IMG/VR virus record: IMGVR_UViG_3300004461_000509
Location: 1 to 21,782 of that record
Reading direction: 5' to 3' (one strand)
DNA: 21,782 bases
Source of the DNA: a virus
Part shown: positions 11,333-18,126 of the stretch, in pieces
Position numbering within the stretch: the stretch's first letter is position 1
Layout: the number at the start of each line of letters is the position of its first letter
Notes under the pieces: model-generated
The model's input: only the letters and a program-made list of their open reading frames with translations
Told to the model about the DNA's origin: nothing
The model's database searches: none
Translations under genes and position numbers: made by a program

Positions 11333-11361
11333 ATAAATCAACCCTGAAGAGGAAAAAACTT

Positions 11362-11922
11362 ATGACAAATATATTCGAAGACATTTTCGATGAAGGCGAT
11401 GCACTCGCTAACATCGACAGTGGAACTGGCAAGCAACTTAGCACGCTGGTTCGAAGTCTCCGTGAGGTCGAGAATCAAATCGAGAAAACGGAGAACGTTC
11501 TCAAACAACTGAAGTCCGAGAAACACCGCATGTCGGTGGAAACTATTCCTGGACTGATGGATGAGATGGGCGTGGAGCGTCTGGATGTTGATGGTTTGAC
11601 CGTCGAACGCAAGATGATGGTCCATGCATCGATCCCACAAGATCGTAAAGAAGATGCGTTCGCATGGTTACGTGAGAACGGGTTGGACGACATTATTAAG
11701 AATGATGTCACGTGTTCGTTTGGAAAAGGCGAAGACAACGTTGCGGGTGATGTTGTTGGGATTCTACACGAGCGAGGGTTTAACCCCAAAACAAAGACCC
11801 ACGTGCACCCATCTACACTGAAGGCGTTTGTGAAGGAACGTGTGACAGAGGGTAAACCAATCGATCTCGACATGTTCGGGGCATTTATCGCAAACGCAGC
11901 TCAAATCCGGAGGAAATCATAA
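11362..11922 (+). CDS. Gp157-like coiled-coil phage protein
   Basis: 186 residues from ATG 11362, behind AAGAGG; the longer frame from 11245 would cross the divergent promoter region and overlap the SNF2 start, so it is rejected. A long coiled coil at about residues 25-58 (LVRSLREVENQIEKTENVLK then QLKSEKHRMSVETIP) is followed by LMDEMGVERLDVDGLTVERK, a short beta segment typical of phage Gp157/Gam-like proteins that accompany SSB and recombination genes. The last third includes H-P-S-T-L-K-A-F-V-K-E. I assign this group by pattern with moderate confidence. It is coupled (TAATG) to the SSB-like gene and is the first gene of the replication operon. Confidence 0.68.
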   Translation: MTNIFEDIFDEGDALANIDSGTGKQLSTLVRSLREVENQIEKTENVLKQLKSEKHRMSVETIPGLMDEMGVERLDVDGLTVERKMMVHASIPQDRKEDAFAWLRENGLDDIIKNDVTCSFGKGEDNVAGDVVGILHERGFNPKTKTHVHPSTLKAFVKERVTEGKPIDLDMFGAFIANAAQIRRKS

Positions 11923-12722
11923 TGGGTAACGCAGTAGCAAAGAAAAAGAATGCAGAGTTAAGCACAGATGTAATGGACGACATCTTGGAGTTCGCCGGCG
12001 AAGGCGCCGTGTTCGACAGTTCCGAGATGCAAATTCCATTTTTGCGTGTACTACAGGCACTGTCACCTCAGCTAAACAAGAAGAAGGCTGAGTACATTGA
12101 GGGTGCTTCCTCTGGGGACTTGTACAACACAGTCACCAATCAATTCTTTGACGGTGAAGAGGGTGTTATTGTAATCCCGTGCTTCCAAACAGTGAAGTAT
12201 TTAGAGTTTACACCTCGTGAACAAGGGGGCGGATTCCGTGGAGAAATCCAAGCATCGGATCCGATGTTGCAACGCACTGAGCGTGTGGGTTCCAGAGAAA
12301 TTTTGCCGACTGGAAATGAGTTGGTAAAATCCGATCAGCACTACTCAATGCTTGTGCTGCCTGATGGCATGTATCAACCTGTAGTCATCGACATGAAGTC
12401 GACCCAGTTAAAGGTTAGTCGTCGGTGGAAGACCTCCATCGCTGCCAATCGGGTCAAGCATCCGAAGACGGGAAAGCTCATAACACCTCCTGTCTTTGCT
12501 TCTATGTGGAAATTGTCTACAGTTGAAGAGAGCAATGACCAAGGTTCATGGTCCAACTACAAGGTCGACCCTATGGGCCTTGTCCAAGACCGTGATTTAT
12601 TGCTTGAGGCTAAAGCGTTCCGCGACAGTGTTGCGGCAGGCGAAGCTAAAGCTGCACCGGAAGAGGGGGTCTCCCAAAACTCCTCTGCTAGTTCCACCTC
12701 CATGGACGACATTCCGTTTTAA
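11922..12722 (+). CDS. SSB-like protein with DIPF C-terminal tip
   Basis: 266 residues. The core (F-L-R-V-L-Q-A-L-S-P-Q then EGASSGDLYNTVTNQFFDGE and EGVIVIPCFQTVKYLEF) belongs to a widespread phage protein group found beside Gp157-like and replication genes, and I recall it as ssDNA-binding by annotation only. A Ser/Ala-rich linker leads to a C-terminus M-D-D-I-P-F (261-266), the same as the tip of bacterial SSB (DDDIPF in E. coli), which docks partners such as RecO, PriA, Exo I and Pol III chi. This supports a single-strand DNA-binding role, though a classic OB motif is not obvious to me. GGAGG lies upstream, and the start forms TAATG with the previous gene. A long hairpin follows the stop. 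Confidence 0.72.
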   Translation: MGNAVAKKKNAELSTDVMDDILEFAGEGAVFDSSEMQIPFLRVLQALSPQLNKKKAEYIEGASSGDLYNTVTNQFFDGEEGVIVIPCFQTVKYLEFTPREQGGGFRGEIQASDPMLQRTERVGSREILPTGNELVKSDQHYSMLVLPDGMYQPVVIDMKSTQLKVSRRWKTSIAANRVKHPKTGKLITPPVFASMWKLSTVEESNDQGSWSNYKVDPMGLVQDRDLLLEAKAFRDSVAAGEAKAAPEEGVSQNSSASSTSMDDIPF

Positions 12723-12729
12723 GCAGCTA

Positions 12730-12769
12730 GAGGGGGCCGCTCCGTTGCAGGAAAATATGCGGCCCCCTC
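12730..12769 (+). terminator. 11-bp stem-loop between SSB-like and primase genes
   Basis: GAGGGGGCCGC pairs perfectly with GCGGCCCCCTC across an 18-nt loop; the sequence after it is GTCTATTT. It starts 8 nt after the SSB-like stop and ends 20 nt before the primase ATG. It may partly terminate or process the mRNA, setting higher levels of the SSB-like protein than of the downstream replication enzymes. Confidence 0.65.
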
Positions 12770-12788
12770 GTCTATTTGGGAGATTAAC

Positions 12789-14324
12789 ATGACAATAGCT
12801 AAAAGAATGCTCGACGCTTTTGAGGGGTCGGATGCGGGTTATCTTGTTACTGTTGTTGGAGACAAGGGTAAAAAGGGTAAGACCGAGGCCGACTATCGTA
12901 CGCGTCACGGTCAGGTCACAGAGGGTTTACTTCAAGATCACCTCGATGGCCTCAAAGGGATCGGCATTGTCCCAATTAAAAAAGATGTCTGCAAATTTGG
13001 TGTCATCGATATTGATGACTACGGTCTCGATCACGCGATACTTCAGAAGAATATACAGCGTCTTAAAATGCCTCTGGTGCATTGCCGGTCCAAATCGGGT
13101 GGGGCGCACCTATATTTGTTCTTCAATGACTGGGAGTCATGTGCCGTTGTTCGTGATCTTTTAGAGGAGCTACGGGCTGCGTTAGGTTACAGTGGTTCGG
13201 GAGACTTATTTCCTGCACAGGACACCGTTAACCAGGAAGAAAATCAGATTGGCAATGGGATTAACATTCCGTATTTCAACGCTGAACTACCTACACGCTA
13301 CGCGTACGGGACTGACATGAACGCGCTCGAGGTCGAAGAGTTTTTAGACTTAGTGGAGAACTCTCGAGTGTCTCTGGCCTCTATCCAAGAACTTGATTTT
13401 GCTGGAGAAAAGCAGCTCTTTTCTGATGGACCAATTTGTTTGCAGTTAATTGCAGCGGAGGGGTCGATCACTGAGTCAAGAAACATATGCATGTTCAACA
13501 TTGGCGTGTACTGTTTAATGAAGTGGCCTGATGATTGGGAGCATCACATGGAGGAGTACAACCGTACGTTGTGTGACCCGCCCCTACCGGCTTCCGAGAT
13601 TGTTGCCCTGCAAACATCATTGAAAAAGAAGGCGGGGTACTTCTACCAATGCACAATTTGTCCGTTAAAAGATTTCTGCAACAAAGCAAAATGCAAAATG
13701 CAGAAGTATGGTATTGGCTCTGGCGGAGAAGACTATGCTGACATCAGTGGTATTACTATCATGCTGTCTGAGCCGCGTTTATATTTTATGAGCGTCGACG
13801 GTAAAAACCTTACGCTCAAGACGGAAGACCTACAGAACCCGCATCTGTGGCAAAAGGCTTGCATGGAGCAACTAGACATCATGCCGCCGAAACCTAAGAA
13901 CGCAGACTGGCAGCAGCTAATTAACTCGATGCTGAGTACTGCCACAAAACAAGAGGTTTCAAAGGAGCTAACGTGGTCAGGTAAGTTTGAAAACCTTCTG
14001 CGTCAGTATTGTACCAGCTACGTGAGAGCGGTAGCGCCCGAGGAAGTGTTGCTTGGAAAGCCTTGGACGGACAATGGTAAAACCATGTTTAAGATTGATG
14101 CGTTGGAAAAGTATCTGCGTAACAATGACTTCACAAGATATGACACCGGTCAGATTCAAGATCGCATTCAAAAGTTGAATGGAGAGTCTAAATGCCAGGG
14201 TCATTTGAATTACCACAAGGAGGATGGAAAACGATCCAACACTCGTGTGTGGTGGGTTCCGGAGTTTGGGGACGACGAAGTAAAAGTAGAGATAAAGGAA
14301 GACAAGTATGACATACCGTTCTGA
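12789..14324 (+). CDS. Archaeo-eukaryotic-type primase (AEP)
   Basis: 511 residues. AEP active-site motifs: D-I-D at 74-76 in FGVIDIDDYGLD (the hhhDhD metal site), R-S-K-S-G-G-A-H at 100-107 (the sxH motif), D-L-F-P-A-Q at 139-144 and GNGINIPYFN at 155-164. This order matches AEP primases of TOTE and phage type, which make primers without a DnaG fold. C288, C291, C297 and C302 (CTICPLKDFC then KAKC) form a possible zinc finger. The remaining C-terminus is not assigned; no helicase Walker motif is seen. The last residues are K-Y-D-I-P-F, an SSB-tip-like ending shared with the preceding gene's product. The ribosome site GGGAG is upstream of ATG; the stop overlaps the HTH gene by 17 nt. Confidence 0.82.
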   Translation: MTIAKRMLDAFEGSDAGYLVTVVGDKGKKGKTEADYRTRHGQVTEGLLQDHLDGLKGIGIVPIKKDVCKFGVIDIDDYGLDHAILQKNIQRLKMPLVHCRSKSGGAHLYLFFNDWESCAVVRDLLEELRAALGYSGSGDLFPAQDTVNQEENQIGNGINIPYFNAELPTRYAYGTDMNALEVEEFLDLVENSRVSLASIQELDFAGEKQLFSDGPICLQLIAAEGSITESRNICMFNIGVYCLMKWPDDWEHHMEEYNRTLCDPPLPASEIVALQTSLKKKAGYFYQCTICPLKDFCNKAKCKMQKYGIGSGGEDYADISGITIMLSEPRLYFMSVDGKNLTLKTEDLQNPHLWQKACMEQLDIMPPKPKNADWQQLINSMLSTATKQEVSKELTWSGKFENLLRQYCTSYVRAVAPEEVLLGKPWTDNGKTMFKIDALEKYLRNNDFTRYDTGQIQDRIQKLNGESKCQGHLNYHKEDGKRSNTRVWWVPEFGDDEVKVEIKEDKYDIPF

Positions 14325-14547
14325 TGACGAAAAACATCTACCCATGTTAATGAGGATTAAAGATGTTTGTGATCTATTGAAGATTTCAAGGGCAACTGTT
14401 TACAGGTGGGTGGAAGAAGGTAAATTTCCAGAACCTGTCGTTCTAGGACAAGAAGACGGAAAAAGGTCTGCAATTCGCTGGTACACTCACGACGTAACTG
14501 ATTGGTTAGTTGGGCGTCCAAAAGGGATTCAAAAGAATGATACCTAA
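14308..14547 (+). CDS. AlpA/excisionase-like helix-turn-helix protein
   Basis: 79 residues. L-M-R-I-K-D-V-C-D-L-L-K-I-S-R-A-T-V-Y-R-W-V followed by EEGKFPEPVVLGQEDGKRS and R-W-Y-T-H-D-V-T-D-W-L is the complete AlpA/MerR-type winged HTH pattern (recognition helix SRATVYRWV, then wing FPEPV, then DVxxWL). In phages it is a regulator or, in integrating phages, an excisionase-type protein; no integrase is visible here, so a regulator is more likely. It overlaps the primase gene by 17 nt and the helicase gene by 11 nt, and is expressed with the replication operon. Confidence 0.8.
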   Translation: MTYRSDDEKHLPMLMRIKDVCDLLKISRATVYRWVEEGKFPEPVVLGQEDGKRSAIRWYTHDVTDWLVGRPKGIQKNDT

Positions 14548-16075
14548 TTCGGAATTGTTGTTCGGACCTCCGGGCACAGGGAAAACCTACACGCTTATTA
14601 AAGAGGTTGAGAAGGCCCTTACAAGCGGGGTTGCCCCTGACCGCATAGGTTACGTGTCTTTTACCAAAAAGGCCATCAGCGAGGCTCGAGAGAGGGCGTG
14701 TTCGCAGTTTAACCTAGATGAGAAACAGCTTCCTTGGTTCAGGACTCTGCACTCTTGGGGGTACAATGGAATCGGCGTCACTCATACAGATATGATGGGT
14801 TCAGAAGACTGGTCCGTGATGCGGGACGCTACGGGCTTGAAGTTTAGCGGCACTTCAACAGTAAACCCTGACGATGGAATACTTCTTCCAACTGGTTCCT
14901 TTGGTCAGGGAGACCAATACCTCAAGCTGATCGACCGCTCTCGCTACCGCATGGTTTCTATTCTACAGGAGTACAACGATAGCGAGGCTCGAGAGTTACA
15001 CTCTAGTATATTAAAAAGAGTGGACCAAGAGTATGCTTTGTATAAGTCTAAGATGCAGAAGGTAGACTTCGTAGATTTGATAGAGCTCTACATAAAATCG
15101 GGCGTCCCACCAAAACTAGACCTTCTAATTGTTGACGAGGCCCAAGACCTAACACCGTTGCAATGGGACATGGTTAAACATATCGCTCCACATTCACAGA
15201 GAGTGATCATTGCAGGAGATGACGACCAAGCGATACATCGCTGGACTGGCGTAGAGGTTTCCTTGTTTCTAAATGCCTCTGACAACGTACGTGTTTTGAA
15301 TCAGAGCTACCGCATGCCTGTGTCTGTCCACAATCTGTCTCAACGCATTGTGCATCGGATTAAAGAGCGTAAGCAAAAAGACTTTCTTCCAACAGACGAA
15401 GAAGGCCGCGTGGTATACCACATGTCCCACAACGAGCTCGATCTGAGCCAAGGTTCATGGACCTTGATGGCTCGAACAAACTCTATGGTTCGCGATTGGG
15501 CTGCGGCGATTAAACAGGACAACCATATGTTGTCTGTGAAGGGTGTAAGCAGTGTAGATCAAAATTGTGCTCTTGCGTTAAAGACATGGGAGCGTCTGCG
15601 TAATGGTGAAGGTGTCGAGCTCGGAGCAGTCAAACAGTTATACTCACACGTTCGCAAACAGGGCGATGGGGCAGTTGTTTCTCGTGGGTCATCAGGGTTG
15701 TTAGATTCTGCGTCACCTGACTCGTACCTTACGCACGAAAAATTGGTCAACGAGTACGGCATGAAAGCCGAGAAGCATTGGGACGGTTTTGAGATAGCCC
15801 GATTCGGGGAACAGGATCGACGGTACATCGAGGCGCTGCAGAGACGTGGCGAAGACATCACCTCCAAACCTAGGATCAAGGTGTCTACCTTTCACCGCAT
15901 GAAAGGCGGAGAGGATGACAACTGCGTAGTGTTTACAGGACAGAGCGCACAGGGCGACCTGCGCAAAACAAAATATCCTGACGATGAGCACCGTGCGTTT
16001 TACGTTGGCCTTACCAGAGCCCGTAAGAACCTACACATTTTAGTTTCTCCATCGAAGAACAGCTATGAGCTCTAG
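14537..16075 (+). CDS. Superfamily 1 (UvrD/PcrA-like) DNA helicase
   Basis: 512 residues from ATG 14537, preceded by AAGGG; a TTG in frame at 14510 lies deeper in the HTH gene and is less likely. All SF1 motifs are present: Walker A G-P-P-G-T-G-K-T (10-17), Ia VSFTKKAISEARERA, motif II D-E-A-Q-D (200-204), motif III A-G-D-D-D-Q-A-I-H-R-W (226-236), IV SYRMPVSVHNLSQRIV, V STFHRMKGGEDDNCVVFTG, and VI R-A-F-Y-V-G-L-T-R-A-R-K (486-497). UvrD-like enzymes unwind DNA 3' to 5'. In this operon it may be the replicative or repair helicase, as no DnaB-type gene is seen in the window. The protein is shorter than UvrD (720 residues), with reduced accessory subdomains. Confidence 0.88.
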   Translation: MIPNSELLFGPPGTGKTYTLIKEVEKALTSGVAPDRIGYVSFTKKAISEARERACSQFNLDEKQLPWFRTLHSWGYNGIGVTHTDMMGSEDWSVMRDATGLKFSGTSTVNPDDGILLPTGSFGQGDQYLKLIDRSRYRMVSILQEYNDSEARELHSSILKRVDQEYALYKSKMQKVDFVDLIELYIKSGVPPKLDLLIVDEAQDLTPLQWDMVKHIAPHSQRVIIAGDDDQAIHRWTGVEVSLFLNASDNVRVLNQSYRMPVSVHNLSQRIVHRIKERKQKDFLPTDEEGRVVYHMSHNELDLSQGSWTLMARTNSMVRDWAAAIKQDNHMLSVKGVSSVDQNCALALKTWERLRNGEGVELGAVKQLYSHVRKQGDGAVVSRGSSGLLDSASPDSYLTHEKLVNEYGMKAEKHWDGFEIARFGEQDRRYIEALQRRGEDITSKPRIKVSTFHRMKGGEDDNCVVFTGQSAQGDLRKTKYPDDEHRAFYVGLTRARKNLHILVSPSKNSYEL

Positions 16076-16232
16076 TTGGCCTTACTATTGGAAAGCTGAA
16101 GAAGATGCGTTGTACATCTGGAACGACAAGGGTGCCTTAGTTGCCAAGATACCCTCTGAACATTTTGCGGCAATGGTTGCTGATATAGCGGAGCAAGTTA
16201 AATGGCGAGAAGCAAAGCGGACAAAACCCTAG
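16065..16232 (+). CDS. Small overlapping ORF between helicase and polymerase
   Basis: A 55-codon frame from ATG 16065 to TAG at 16232 overlaps the helicase end by 11 nt and the polymerase start by 31 nt, filling the 126-nt gap between them. It reads MSSSWPYYWKAEEDALYIWN at its start and is acidic and aromatic-rich, followed by a helical piece (SEHFAAMVADIAEQVK) and a basic end. A GAAG lies about 8 nt before the start, a weak ribosome site. Codon use looks natural and the frame spans the gap cleanly, which favours a real gene. Function unknown. Confidence 0.55.
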   Translation: MSSSWPYYWKAEEDALYIWNDKGALVAKIPSEHFAAMVADIAEQVKWREAKRTKP

Positions 16233-18124
16233 CGTTTTTAGAACGTATGGAAATGGACCACCCCGAACCAGATTGGGGGTGCCCGTCAGAGTATCCGGAT
16301 CTTTCGCACTACAAAACAATCGCAGTGGACTTAGAGACCCGTGATCCAAACCTCATGACCCTAGGCCCAGGATGGCCTAGGAATGACGGTTACGTGGTCG
16401 GCATAGCCATTGCTGCCGGCGATCGCTCTTGGTACTTTCCAATTCGACACGAGCGGGGCCAGAACATGGATCCTAAGTTTACAATCAAGTGGTTGAAAAA
16501 ACAGATGTCGACTCCGAACGTGACCAAGCTGTTTCACAACGCCACGTATGATGTAGGCTGGTTATTGGCTGAAGGTGTCGAGGTGCAAGGGCCGATCATC
16601 GATACCATGATTGCCGCTCCACTGATTGACGAGAACCGTTTCTCCTACAGTTTGAACAACCTGGGCTTTGATTATGTGGGCGAACGAAAGAGTGAGCGAA
16701 GCCTTCGAGCCGCTGCCGAATCTTTTGGGTTAGACCCCAAGGGTGAGATGTGGCGCCTACCTGCAAAGTATGTCGGCGACTACGCTGAACAGGATGCTGC
16801 GTTGACTCTTCGTTTGTGGGAACGTCTTAGAACACTGATCAACGAACAAGATTTACATCACATCTTTAACCTTGAGACGAGCCTTATACCTTTGATGGTA
16901 AAGATGAGGGCCAACGGTGTGCGTGTGGATTTAGATCGCACCGAACAGGTTAAAGAAAAGTTAACGGAGAAGTGCGCTGAGTTAACCAAACAGATAAAAC
17001 ACCTCACTGGGGTTGAGGTAAACCCGTGGGCTAGTTCTTCTGTGGCAAAGGTGTTTGATTCTTTGGGGTTGTCTTACCCCATGACAGAGTCGGAAAAGCC
17101 CTCCCCTTCATTTAAGAAAGCGTACCTGCAATCTCACCCCCATGAGGTGGCGCAAATGATCGTGAAGTTGCGAGAGTTTGACAAGGCAGGGGGAACGTTT
17201 ATTGAATCTATTCTGCGCCACGAGCACAAAGGGCGCATTCACACCGAGTTTCATCAGCTTCGCAATGATGGCGGCGGCACGGTGACCGGTCGGTTTTCTT
17301 CCTCAAACCCTAATCTGCAACAGATTCCTGCGCGTGACCCTGACATCAGGCAGATGATACGTGGACTGTTTATTCCGGAGGAGGGAACACAGTGGGGATC
17401 TTTCGATTACTCGAGCCAAGAACCGAGGCTCTTGGTGCACTTTGCAGCGTCCATGCCTGACGCTATGCGGCACCCTGTGGTTGATACAATCGTTGATGAG
17501 TACAACACGGGTGACGTTGATCTACACCAGATGGTTGCAGACATCGCCGGCATCAAGCGCAAAGAAGCCAAGGTTGTTAACCTTGGTATCATGTACGGAA
17601 TGGGTAAAGCTAAACTGGCGTCTCAACTTAGTATTAGTGAAGCGGAGGCTGCGCAGCTTTTAGACACACACAAAGAGAAGGTTCCGTTTGTGCGTCAGCT
17701 TGCGACAATCGCGAGCAAACGTGCCGAAGAGAATGGACAGATACGAACCCTTCTGGGACGAGTTTGTCGGTTCGACAATTACGAGCCCAAGACGTTCGGC
17801 TATAGTCAAGCCTTGCCGTTAGAGGAAGCGGTGAAAAAATATGGCAGTGTTGCTGGTTTAAAAAGAGCGTTTACCTACAAGGCGTTAAACAAACTGATCC
17901 AAGGTTCCGCTGCCGACCAAACCAAGAAAGCGATGGCAGACTGTTACGAAGCTGGGTTGACCCCTCTGTTAACGGTGCACGACGAGTTGTGCTTCTCAAT
18001 AGAGAGCGACGACCAAGCCAAACAGATTAAGGATATAATGGAAAATGGGTTGTCCGATATTTTAAAAGTCCCCTCGAAGGTAGACTTCGAAGCTGCCGAC
18101 GATTGGGGAGGCATAGAAGGATAA
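16202..18124 (+). CDS. polA-like: Family A DNA polymerase with 3'-5' exonuclease domain
   Basis: 640 residues. The exonuclease domain has D43 and E45 (Exo I, AVDLE), N113 and D117 (Exo II, FHNATYDVGW) and Y194 with D198 (Exo III, YxxxD), so proofreading should be active. There is no 5' nuclease domain. Polymerase motif A has D402 (F-D-Y-S-S-Q-E-P-R). Motif B has R453, K457, L461 and Y465, equivalent to E. coli Pol I R754, K758, F762 and Y766, so position 762 is Leu. Motif C has H593, D594, E595 (T-V-H-D-E-L). Q-G-S-A-A-D lies at 567-572. The gene is the last of the replication operon, with GGAG nine bases upstream of its ATG. It ends 2 bp from the convergent large structural-type gene. Confidence 0.93.
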   Translation: MARSKADKTLAFLERMEMDHPEPDWGCPSEYPDLSHYKTIAVDLETRDPNLMTLGPGWPRNDGYVVGIAIAAGDRSWYFPIRHERGQNMDPKFTIKWLKKQMSTPNVTKLFHNATYDVGWLLAEGVEVQGPIIDTMIAAPLIDENRFSYSLNNLGFDYVGERKSERSLRAAAESFGLDPKGEMWRLPAKYVGDYAEQDAALTLRLWERLRTLINEQDLHHIFNLETSLIPLMVKMRANGVRVDLDRTEQVKEKLTEKCAELTKQIKHLTGVEVNPWASSSVAKVFDSLGLSYPMTESEKPSPSFKKAYLQSHPHEVAQMIVKLREFDKAGGTFIESILRHEHKGRIHTEFHQLRNDGGGTVTGRFSSSNPNLQQIPARDPDIRQMIRGLFIPEEGTQWGSFDYSSQEPRLLVHFAASMPDAMRHPVVDTIVDEYNTGDVDLHQMVADIAGIKRKEAKVVNLGIMYGMGKAKLASQLSISEAEAAQLLDTHKEKVPFVRQLATIASKRAEENGQIRTLLGRVCRFDNYEPKTFGYSQALPLEEAVKKYGSVAGLKRAFTYKALNKLIQGSAADQTKKAMADCYEAGLTPLLTVHDELCFSIESDDQAKQIKDIMENGLSDILKVPSKVDFEAADDWGGIEG

Positions 18125-18126
18125 CA

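Noticed and set aside
11245-11361. N-terminal extension of the Gp157-like gene and, opposite, of the SNF2 gene (to 11334)
   Set aside because: The extensions overlap each other across the control region and lack ribosome sites; ATGs at 11362 and 11289 have good ones.
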